From positions 538,710 to 576,964 of the forward strand of contig NW_019773581.1 in the NCBI RefSeq assembly GCF_001039355.2: a stretch of DNA of 38,255 nucleotides, read 5' to 3'. This document shows positions 20,547-30,915 of this stretch, piece by piece (position 1 is the stretch's first letter; each line of letters opens with the position of its first letter). The DNA is from Lingula anatina. Its lineage: Eukaryota; Brachiopoda; Lingulata; Lingulida; Lingulidae. A program made the position numbers and the translations under genes. The notes under the pieces were generated by a model, which saw only the letters and a program-made list of their open reading frames with translations, was not told the origin of the DNA and made no database searches.

Positions 20547-20954
20547 TTTTTTTTTTTTTTTTGTGGAAAAAGAAGGAACATGTTAAGGTCCACTAAATGC
20601 ATGTGATGAAATCACTCATTTACATATTATGTTTATACAGTCACAAGTCTTGAATGAAAATTTATCATCCTCTGTATAGGTATACTTGATAAGTAGAACT
20701 GATATAACTTAAAAGTAGAAGCTCTCACTTGTTATCTATTGCATTGCAATTAGTATTTAAATGAGTTGCTGCCACTGTGGCATGCAGATAGATTCCCTGT
20801 AGATAATGTGTATAAATGCTGAATGTTGGGACCTAATAAAGACTTTTAGACTTGGAACTGAATATGTGAGTCTGTGGTTATATTCCCACTCCCATGCATC
20901 AGTGACAAGCGAAATATTAGAAGAACCTGGGTAGGGTGGAACATGGACCCCTAC
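20547..20954 (+). other. Duplicate of the 3' UTR end, then 3' flank
   Basis: Repeats the last ~290 bp before the gap (GTGGAAAAAGAAGGAACATG through GAACTGAATATG) with one replaced segment: after TTTATACAG this copy has TCACAAGTCTTG and an extra GGTATACTTGATAAG block. It includes a second AATAAA at 20835. From about 20867 it continues into unique sequence and then satellite at 20955. It is either the other haplotype or a true duplication. Confidence 0.6.
20835..20840 (+). terminator. Second copy of the polyadenylation signal
   Basis: AATAAA in the duplicated 3' UTR end, with the sequence that follows the cleavage site (TGAGTCTGTGGTTAT) present only here. Confidence 0.4.
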
Positions 20955-22004
20955 ATGTTGTCACTGTACATTTGATATTTTTTCTAATCACTGTGTATCT
21001 CTGTGTTTTGACTGTGCTTGTTTTTATTTATTTTGATTACTGTGCATGTTTGTGTTGTCACTGTTCGTGTTTGTATTTATTGTGAGCACTGTGTATGTCA
21101 GTTTTGTCACTCTATTTGTTTGTAGTCATTTTGAACACTGTGCATTTTAGCATTGGCACTGTTTGTGTTTATATCTATTGTCAGCAATGTGGATGTCAGT
21201 TTTGTCTGTTTATTTATTTTTAGTCATTATTTTAACTGTGCATGTTGGTGTTGTCACTGTCATTATAGTTTATGTGTCTGTTTATGCTCTGATGACTGTT
21301 TCCATTCTATATTGTCATTGAATGTGTTTGTATATATATTGTGATCACTGTGTATGACTGTGTAATCACCCGATTAATATGTGTTTATTCTTGTTACTAT
21401 GCATGGTTGTGTGGTCGCTGTACATGTTAAAATTTATTTTGATCACTGTGTATGTCTGTATTGTGACTGTGTTGTTACTATTACTCTGTATGATGGTGTT
21501 GTCACTGTATCTCTATGTGTCTCTTTATATTCTGTCTGCTGTGTCTATTCTGTATTGTTACTGAATGTGTTTGTACATTATGAGATAACTGTGTACAACT
21601 TCGTTTTCACACCTTTTTCGTTGTGTTCATTCTTATTACCGTAAATGTTACTGTTGTCACTGTACAAGTGAAATTTGTTTCTAATTACTGTGTTTGTCTG
21701 TATTTTTACTGTGTTTGTTTTTATGTACGGACACGGCATTTTCAAGTTGTGACTTTGAAGTTCCGTGGGCCTGAAGACCTTTGCTAGTCACATTNATCTC
21801 TGTATGATTGTGTTGTCACTGTATCTCTATGTGTCTCTTTATATTCTGTCTGCTGTGTCTATTCTGTATTGTTACTGAATGTGTTTGTACATTATGAGAT
21901 GACTGTGTACAACTTTGTTTTCACTGTTTTTCGTTGTGTTCGTTCTTATTACGGTAAATGTTACTGTTGTCACTGTACATGTGAAATTTGTTTCTAATTA
22001 CTGT
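20955..22004 (+). repeat. Satellite block B
   Basis: Same monomers as block A, including a variant unit at about 21140-21480. It is interrupted at 21720-21794 by a fragment of the 340-bp repeat found at 8460-9550 and then a single N at 21795. Confidence 0.9.
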
Positions 22005-22344
22005 CACTAGTGGGCTAGATTTGGTCTTAAAGTGCAATTTAAGTTCACAAGTGATCTTACACGATCTTAATCATTACAGCAGTAGTCTCAAAATGGACTG
22101 AATCTGCTTTTAAGATCAAAAATGATCTAACATCTACTTAAGTGGTCAAGCAGTTTCCTCCCCTCACAACAGGGGATACCTCCCCTCACAATAGAGGACA
22201 CCTCTGCTCACAATAGGAGAATGTGTAAGGGAAGACAACTTAATTGGCTGTCAGACTAGAAATGGTCTTACTCATGTTTTAAGATCATGTAAGACTATTT
22301 GTGTTCTTAAATTGCACTTTAAGACCAAATCAAGCCCACTAGTG
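22005..22344. mobile_element. CACTA-like MITE, 340 bp, 39-bp terminal repeats
   Basis: The terminal inverted repeats at 22005-22043 and 22306-22344 are 39 bp with a single mismatch and begin CACTAGTGGGCT. The satellite is split as ...ACTGT | element | TGTGTTTGTCTG, giving a 3-bp TGT duplication when compared with intact units (ACTGTGTTTGTCTG). CACTA ends with a 3-bp duplication fit the EnSpm/CMC class. The interior has three CCCCTCACAA-type short repeats and no ORF, so it is non-autonomous. Confidence 0.85.
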
Positions 22345-24285
22345 TGTGTTTGTCTGTATTTTTACTGTTTCTTTTTATTTATTTTGGTTACTGTGCATGT
22401 TTGTGTTGTCACTGTTCGTGTTTGTATTTATTTTGAGCACTGTGTATGTTAGTTTTGTCACTCTGTTTGTTTGTAATCATTACTATTACTCTGCATGATG
22501 GTGTTGTCAGTGTATCTCTGTGTCTCTTTATATTCTGTCTGCTGTGTCTATTCTGTATTGTTACTGAATGAGTTTGTACATACTGTGATGACTGTGTGCA
22601 GCTATGTTTTTTACATTGATTTGTTGTGTTCGTTCTCATTATGTTGCACGTTACTGTTGTCACTGTACATTTGATATTTTTTCTAATCACTGTGTATGTC
22701 TGTGTTTTGACTGTGCTTGTTTTTATTTATTTTGATTACTGTGCATGTTTGTGTTGTCACTGTGCGTGTTTGTATTTATTGTGAGCACTGTGTATGTCAG
22801 TTTTGTCACTCTATTTGTTTGTAGTCATTTTGAACACTTTGCATTTTAGCATTGGCACTGTTTGTGTTTATATCTATTGTCAGCAATGTGGATGTCATTT
22901 TTGTCTGTTTATTTATTTTTAGTCATTATTTTAACTGTGCATGTTGGTGATGTCACTGTCATTATAGTTTATGTGTCTGTTTATACTCTGATAACTGTTT
23001 CCATTCTGTATTGTCATTGAATGTGTTTGTATATATATTGTGATCACTGTGTATGACTGTGTAATCACCCGATTAATTTGTGTTTATTCTTGTTACCATG
23101 CATGGTTGTATGGTCACTGTACATGTTAAAATTTATTCCGATCACTGTGTATGTCTTTATTGTGACTGTTTGTTTGTATACATTTTGATTATTGTGCATG
23201 TTATTATTGTCACTGTACATGTTAATATTTATTTTGACCACTGTTTATGTCAGTTTTTTTATGTTGATGTTTCNAGCATTGGCACTGTTTGTGTTTATAT
23301 CTATTGTCAGCAATGTGGATGTCATTTTTGTCTGTTTATTTATTTTTAGTCATTATTTTAACCGTGCATGTTGGTGATGTCACTGTCATTATAGTTTATG
23401 TGTCTGTTTATACTCTGATAACTGTTTCCATTCTGTATTGTCATTGAATGTGTTTGTATATATATTGTGATCACTGTGTATGACTGTGTAATCACCCGAT
23501 TATTTGTGTTTATTCTTGTTACCATGCATGGTTGTATGGTCACTGTACATGTTAAAATTTATTCTGATCACTGTGTATGTCTGTATTGTGACTGTTTGTT
23601 TGTATTCATTTTGATTATTGTGCATGTTATTATTGTCACTGTACATGTTAATATTTATTTTGACCACTGTTTATGTCAGTTTTTTCATGTTGATGTTTCT
23701 ATTTATTGTGAGCACTGTGTATGTCAGTTTTTTTTTTACTCTATTTGTTTGTAATCATTACCATTACTCTGCGTGATGCTGTTGTCACTTTGTCTATGTG
23801 TCTGTTTATATGCTGTTTGCTTTGTCTATTCTGTATTGTTACTGAATGTGTTTATATATATTGTGATGACTGTGTATAACTTTGTTTTCACTCTTTTTCC
23901 TTGTGTTCATTCCCATTATGGTTAACGTTACTGTTGTCACTGTACACGTCAAATTTTTTCTAATTACTGTGTTTGTCTGTATTTTTACTGTGTTTGTTTT
24001 TATTTATTTTGGTTACTGTGCATGTTGGTGTTGTTACTGTTGATATTTGTATTTATTGTGAGCACTGTGTATGTCAGTTTTGTCACTATTTGTTTGTAAT
24101 CATTACTATTACTCTGCATGATGGTGTTGTCACTGTATCTCTATGTGTCTCTTTATATTCTGTCTGCTGTGTCTTTTCTGTATTGTTACTGAATGAGTTT
24201 GTACATACTGTGATGACTGTGTGCAGCTATGTTTTTTACTTTTTTTCGTTGTGTTCGTTCTCATTGTGGTGCATGTTACTGTTTG
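22345..24285 (+). repeat. Satellite block C
   Basis: Regular units plus two consecutive variant units (22848-23273 and 23275-23700) that are almost identical and separated by a single N. It ends at the 57-bp acceptor segment before exon copy 2. Confidence 0.9.
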
Positions 24286-24343
24286 TTAAGGTCCACTAAA
24301 TGCATGTGATGAAATCACTCATTTACATATTATGTTTATACAG
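24286..24343 (+). promoter_or_regulatory. 57-bp acceptor segment, copy before exon 2
   Basis: Same TTAAGGTCCACTAAATGCAT to TTTATACAG segment as at 18535, again with satellite ending GTTACTGTTTG immediately to its left. Confidence 0.55.
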
Positions 24344-24942
24344 GAGACACTGACTACGGCTAATGAGGATGAATGTATGAATCAGATGAAGTTTGTAAAG
24401 GAACGTGATTCAGGTGAGGAAAATGATGGAAATGAACTCGGCAAGGACATTATGATTATAAAGGAACAAGAGGTAGAAAAGGGAACCGATTTCATGAAAG
24501 TGCAGAAATGTGAAGGGTATGTCGAGTAAGAACAAGAACAAGAGCCAGGATTGAAAACTGATGATGATGATGATGACAACAGATTAATTGAAAGAGAGAG
24601 TAGAATAGGTGAACTAAAGTATTATGAGAAACCTGATGTAGTTGAAAAGGCTTTAACAGATGATGTAAAGAATATGGATGAAGGACTTGATGATGATGAT
24701 GACCCAAAGTATGTGGAGAAACATGGTGTAGATGAAAAGGCTGTAACAGATTATGTAAAGAATGCTGATGAAGGACTTAATGATGAACCGATGGAAATGG
24801 ATTTTTCTAATTTCAAAGATACAGACAGAGACAAACTTACTGAAGTAGAGATGAAACAAAGTGCAGGTGAGGAGGAAGTTAAAGTTGAAGAGAATGAAGA
24901 ACAAAGTGCAAGTGAGGAGGTACTTAAAGTTGTAGAGAATGA
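24344..24942 (+). pseudogene. Acidic repeat protein exon, copy 2 (broken)
   Basis: A near-identical copy of the exon at 18593; I noted about ten base differences by eye. Here the 5' part is intact (ETLTTANEDECMN, then QMKFVKERDSGEENDGNELG) and flows in frame into the acidic region. A single A-to-T change makes TAA at 24527-24529, where copy 1 has AAA. After it the same frame stays open to 24942, through both 28-residue repeats and both 15-residue repeats. It stops abruptly at an N (24943), followed directly by mid-satellite sequence. The truncation is therefore probably a contig join rather than biology. Confidence 0.65.
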
Positions 24943-24943
24943 N

Positions 24944-27377
24944 TGTCTATGTGTCTGTTTATATTCTCTTTGCTGTGTCTATTCTGTATTGTTACTGAAT
25001 GTGTTTGTACATTATGAGATGACTGTGCACAACTTTGTTATCTCTTTTTTGTTGTATTCATTCTTATTATGGTGAATGTTACTGTTGTCACTGTACATGT
25101 CAAAATTTATTCTGATCACTGTGTATGACTGTATTGTGACTGTGTTTGTTTTTATATATTTTGATTACTGTGTTTGTTGATGTTGTTACTGTTGATGTTT
25201 GTATTTATTGTGAGCACTGTGTATGCCAGTTTAGTTACTCTATTTGTTTGTAATCATTACCATTACTCTGCATGATGGTGTTGTCACTATATGTTTATGT
25301 GTCTGTTTATATGCTGTTTGCTGTTTCTATTCTGTTTTGTTACTGAATGCGTTTGTTTATATCGAGATGACTGTTTATGACTTTGTTTTCACTCTTTTAC
25401 CTTGTGTTCATTGTCATTAAGGTGAATGTTACTGTTGTCCCTGTACATTTGAAATTTTTTCACTCTTTTTACTTGTGTTCATTCTCATTATGGTGAACTT
25501 TACTGTTTTCACTGTACACGTCAAAATTTATTCTGATCACTGTATATGTTTATATTTTGACTGTGTTTGTTTGTATTTAATTTGATTATTGTGCATGTTT
25601 GTGTTGTAACTGTTCATGTTTGTATTTATTATGAACACTGTGTCTATTTGTTTTCTCACTCTATTTGTTTATAATCTTTACTTTTACTGTGCATGATTAT
25701 GTCGTTCACTATATGTCTGTATCTGTTTATATTCTGTTTGCTGTGTCTATTTTGTATTGTTACTGAATGTGTTTGTATATATAGTAATGACTGTGTACTG
25801 CTATGTTTTTTACTGTTTTTCCTTGTGTTCATTTTCATTACGGTTAATGTTACTGTTGTCACTATACATAGCAAATTTTATTCTGATCACTGTGTCTATT
25901 CTGTATTGTGACTGTTTTTGTTTGTATTTATTTTAATTACTGTGTTTGTTGATGTTGTTAGAGTTTGTGTTTGTATTTATTGTAAGCACTAGGTACATCA
26001 GTTTTGTCACTCTTATTTGTTTTTATTCATTATTATTACTCTGCATGATGGTGTTGTCACTGTATGTCTATGTGTCTGTTTATGTTCTGTTTGCTGTGTC
26101 TATTCTGTATTATTACTGTACATATTGAGATGATTTTTTTTGACTCTTTTTCCATATGTTTATTATCATTACTATGAACGTTACTGTTGTCACTGTACAT
26201 GTGAAATTTTTTTTTCTAATCACTGTGTGTCTGTATTTTGAATGTTTTTATTTATTTTGATTAATGTGCATGTTTGTATTGTTACTGTTTGTGTTTGTAT
26301 TTATTATGAGCACTGTGTATGTCAGTTTTGTTACTCTATTTGTTTGTAATCATTACTATTACTCTGCATGATGGTGTTGTAACTGTATGTCTATGTGTCT
26401 GTTTATATTCTGTTTGCTGTGTCTATTCTGTATTCCTACTGAATGAGTTTGTACATATTGAGATGACTATGTATGTCTATGCTTTCACTGTTTTTCCTTG
26501 TGTTCATTCTCATTACTGTAAATGTTATTGTTGTCACTGTACATGTAAAGTTTTTTTCTAATTACAGTGTACATCATTGTCTGTTTGTTTTGTTCCTCTA
26601 TTTGTTTGTATTCATAACTATTATTCTGCATGATGGTGTTGTCATTGTATGCCTGTGTTTTTGTTTATCTTATGTTTGCTCTGTCTGTTTTGTTACTGAA
26701 TGTGTTTGTATATATTGTAATGACTGTGTATGGCTATGTTTTTTACTTTAATTCCTTGTGTTCATTCTCATTATGGTGAACGTTACTGTTGTCACTGTAC
26801 ACATCAAAATTTATTCTGATCACTGTGTATGTCTTTATTGTGACTGTTTTTGTATTTATTTTGATTACTGTGTTTGTTGGTGTTATTACTGTTTTTGTTT
26901 GTATTTATTGTGAGCACTATGTACGTCAGTTTTGTCACTCTTATTTGTTTTTATTCAATATTATTACTCTGCATGATGGTGTTGTCACTGTATCCCTGTA
27001 TGTCTGTTTATATTGTTTGCTGTGTCTATTCTGTATTATTACTGAATGTGTTTGTTCATATTGAGATGACTGCGTACGACTTCGTTTTCACTCTTTTTCC
27101 TTGTGTTCATTCTCATTACGGTGCACTTTAATGTTGTCACTGTACATATGAAATTTTTTTCTTATCACTTTATATGTCTGTTTTGTGACTGTTTGTTTGT
27201 AGTCATTTTGATTACTGGCATTTTCGTGTTGGCAATGTTTATGTATATATTTATTGTCAGCCATGTGGATGTCAGTTTTGTTATTTTATTTATTTCTAGT
27301 CATTATTTAAACTGTGCATGTTGGAATTGTTACTGTCATCATAGTTTATGTGCCTGTTTATACTCTGATAACTGCTT

Positions 27378-27412
<35 letters not shown>

Positions 27413-28029
27413 GATCACTGTGTATGACTGTGTACTCACCCGATTAATTTGTGTTTATTCTTGTAACTGTGCATGGTTGTGTTGTCACTGTTCATGTTAA
27501 AATTTATTCTGATCACTGTGTATGTCTGTATTGTGACTGTGTTTGTTTGTATTTATTTTGATTTGTGTGCACATTACTATTGTCACTGTACATGTTAATA
27601 TTTATTTTGATCACAGTTTATGTCAGTTTGTCACTCTATTTATTTGTTATCATTACTATTACTGTGCATGATGTTGTTGTCACTTATGTTTGCTGTGTCT
27701 ATGCTGTATTGTTACTGAATGTGTTTGTATATTGTGATGACTGTGTACGGTTATGTTTTCACTCTTTTTTCCTGGTCTTCTTTGTTGTTACAATGTACGT
27801 TACTGTTGTCACTGTACACGTCAATAATTTTTCTGATCACTGTGTATGTCTGTATTTTGACTGTGTTTGTTGGTGTTGTTACTGTTTGTGTTTGTATTTA
27901 TTGTGAGCACTATGAAAGTCAGTTTTGTCTCTCTTATTTGTTTTTATTCATTATTATTACTCTGCATGATGGTGTTGTCATTGTTTGTCTATGTGTCTGT
28001 TTATATTGTTTGCTGTGTCTATTCTGTAT
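24944..28029 (+). repeat. Satellite block D
   Basis: Same monomers and period as block A. It includes a variant unit at about 27205-27630 with a (TA)n run (27380-27409) where other variant units have a shorter TATATAT. Confidence 0.9.
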
Positions 28030-28489
28030 AGATAAAGTACGAGGCACTGAGCTTTACGAGAAATAGAGCAGATAATTGGCAAGGCGAAGCTGAGACAATT
28101 ATCTGCTCTATTTCTCTTAAAGCTTAGCGCTGAGTGCTTTATCTGGCTTAAAGCACGATTAATTAACCCTGTCCACTGGTGCGTGGAACGCATTCGTGGA
28201 TGATGTGACTTTTCACGAAATAAAGCACGGCGGGACCTATTGTCTTTTGACAGGAGGGTGCTTTAAGGTATAGATAAAGTACCAGGTGCTGAGCTTTAGG
28301 AGGAATAGAGCAGTTATCTGCTCTATTTCTCGTAAAGCTCAGCGCCGAGTGCTTTATCTGGCTTAAAGCACGATTAATTAACCCTGTGCACTGGTGCGTG
28401 GAACGCATTCATGGATGACGTGACTTTACACAAAATAAAGCACGGCACGACCTGTTGTCTTTTGACAGGAGAATGCTTTAAGTATTATT
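28030..28489. mobile_element. Hairpin MITE, tandem dimer in satellite
   Basis: Two head-to-tail units (28030-about 28270 and 28272-about 28489). In unit 1, 49-nt arms at 28030-28078 and 28096-28144 (AGATAAAG...GATAATTG) form a nearly complete hairpin with a 17-nt loop. In unit 2 (28272-28359) the loop and arm tips are lost. Both continue with TTAAAGCACGATTAATTAAC and end TGCTTTAAG. The satellite unit reads TCTGTA | dimer | GTATTATTACTG, so GTA is duplicated around it, and GTA also lies between the two units. No ORF. Confidence 0.85.
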
Positions 28490-29864
28490 ACTGAATGTGT
28501 TTGTTCATATTGAGATGACTGTGTACGACTTCATTTTCACTATTTTTCTTTGTGTTTTTTCTCATTACGTTGAACATTACTGTTGTCACTGTACATGTGA
28601 AATTTTTTTTTTGTAATCACTGTATATGTCTGTTTTTTGACTGTGTTTGTTTCTATTTGTTTTGATTATTCTGTTTGTTGGTGTTGTTACTGTTTGTGTT
28701 TGTATTTATTATGAGCACTGTGTATGTCAGTTTTGTCACTCTATTTGTTTGTAGTCATTATTATTACTCTGCATGATGGTGTTGTCGCTGTATGTCTATG
28801 TGTCTGTTTATATTCTGTTTGCTGTGTCTATTCTGTATTATTACTGAATGTGTTTGTATATATTATGATGACTGTGTATGACTTCATTTTCACTCTGTTT
28901 CCATATGTTTATTCTCATTACTATGAACGTTACTGTTGTCACTGTACATGTGAAATTTGTTTTCTAATCACTGTGTATGTCTGTTTTGTGGCTGTGTTTG
29001 TTTGTATTTATTTTGATTACTGTGTTTGTTGGTGTTGTTACTGTTTGTGTTTGTATTTATTATGAGCACTGTGTATGTTAATTTTGTCACTATTTGTTTG
29101 TTATCATTACTATTACTCTGCATGATGGTGTTGTAACTGTATGTCTATGTGTCTGTTTATATTCTGTTTGCTGTGTCTATTCTGTATTGTTACTGAATGA
29201 GTTTGTACATATTGAGATAACTATGTATGTCTGTGTTTTCACTCTTTCTCATTTTGTTCATTTTCATTACAGTGAATGTTACTGTTGTCACTGTTCTTGT
29301 GAATTTTTTTCTAATCACTATGTATGTCTGTTTTGTGACTGTGTTTGTTTGTATTTATATTGATTACTGTGTTTGTTGGTGTATTTACTGTTTGTGTTTG
29401 TATTTATTATAAGCACTGTGTTTGTCAATTTTGTCATTCTATTTGTTTGTAATCATTACTATTACTCTGCATGATGGTGTTGTAACTGTATATCTATGTG
29501 TCTGTTTATATATTCTTTTTGCTGTGTCTATTCTGCATTTTTACTGAATGAGTTTGTACATATTTAGATAACTATGTATGTCTGTGTTTTCACTCTTCTT
29601 CTTTGTGTTCATTTTCATTACAGTGAATGTTACTGTTGTCACTGTACATGTGAAATTTTTTCTAATCACTGTGTATGTCTGTATTTTGTTTTAATTTATT
29701 TTGATTAATGTGCATGTTTGTGTTGTCACTGTTCATGTTTGTACTTATTGTGAGCACTGTGTATGTCAGTTTTGTCACTCTTTTTGTTTGTAATCATTAC
29801 CATTACTCTGCATGATGGTGTTGTCACTGTATGTCTATGTGTCTGTTTATATTCTGTTTGCTGT
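28490..29864 (+). repeat. Satellite block E
   Basis: Very regular units: the GCATGATGGTGTTG marker falls at about 28771, 29120, 29469 and 29810, spacings of 349, 349 and 341 bp. It ends abruptly at ..GTTTGCTG, where the CAACGTTG repeat begins. Confidence 0.92.
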
Positions 29865-30240
29865 CCCAGATAGCATGCAAATGTTGGCCCAACGTTGCAT
29901 TGGTTGACCATTCATACGTTGGCCCAACGTTGGGTTTCCATCTAAATGCTCACTTTGGCCAATGGTTGGCTGAACGTATTTGGCCAACCTTAGTCTATTT
30001 CAAAGCTATTGCATTGCCAACGTATTCCCAACCAAACTACGTTGGCCCTACATTGGGCCAACTAATATTCAACATTGGCCCAACAATTACCCAATCTGTA
30101 ACCAACAGCGTATTTACGGTTCTACTAATAACCAACATCGGTCCAACGATTACCCAACCTCAAACCACCATTGCATTGACATTGGGCCAACGGTAGGCCA
30201 TCTGGTCACCGAGGTATCTGCAATTTGCACAATGATTAAT
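29865..30240. mobile_element. CAACGTTGGGCCAACG-type repeat, copy 3
   Basis: Starts (T)CCCAGATAGCATG and then carries many forms of TTGGCCCAACGTTGG and CCAAC over about 370 bp. It shares its end and a GCATTGGT block with the reversed copy at 5281-5453 and is related to 2749-2930. The frames that stay open here (..WPNVALVDHSYVGPTLG..) result from the repeated motif and are not a gene. Confidence 0.65.
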
Positions 30241-30915
30241 GACCCAACCTAAAACCAGGGGCACAGTGATTTACATCATTGAACCAAAGGCAAAATAATT
30301 TTATCCCGAATCACATACGTAGTAGGGCACTGTAATACATGTCTGATGCACAGGCAGATCAATGTCCTGATGAAATATCTTAAGCATCTGAAATCTGCAG
30401 ACTGCAAGGTATAACTGAAAAATTAACAAGCTGATTAATGGATGAATTCTTCAGAGGACTTGATATGCCTGTGTTGCAGTTGAAACAAAAAGATTAGTGA
30501 TATATTTTAAACTGTTTAATTAATTCATAACATTACACTGAACAAATACCTTCAACCAACTAAATGTGATGTGAATGGAAAAATAATACAAAAAGACATC
30601 TCAAAGAAACTTTTTATAAAGATATTATAATATTAAATTTAAACAATCATAAAGGTGTTTTATATGAATTGTCAAATGATTAATGTCAAGAAAATTATTA
30701 CCAGTCCTGTGAAAGAACTTTCCACCTTATTACTGGAGTCAAGGCAGTTTTTTCACCCAATCCAAGATTCACAATTATTTTAATTTTTAAAAAATCTTCA
30801 TTAAATTAAATTTAAATCCAGAAAAAGTGCCACTGAAAGAGCTGAAGAAATTAGTAGGACATAGCAATCCCTGCTAGTCATAGATGATACATGTATCAGG
30901 ATTCCAGACCCATTC
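30241..30915. other. AT-rich flank, no gene seen
   Basis: No coding frame or repeat stands out. It may hold the promoter or a 5' intron of the SWIM/YqaJ gene that follows. Confidence 0.4.

Noticed and set aside
20275-20602. Open frames running through the N block
   Set aside because: Most of their length is unknown bases.
12385-29864. CRISPR-like or VNTR-coded protein interpretation of the regular repeat
   Set aside because: Units are long, diverged and contiguous with no spacer structure, the context is eukaryotic, and no cas genes or conserved frame are present.
29831-30252. 121-codon and 90-codon frames rich in WPN/GPT words
   Set aside because: They are produced by the repeated TTGGCCCAACG word of a non-coding element.
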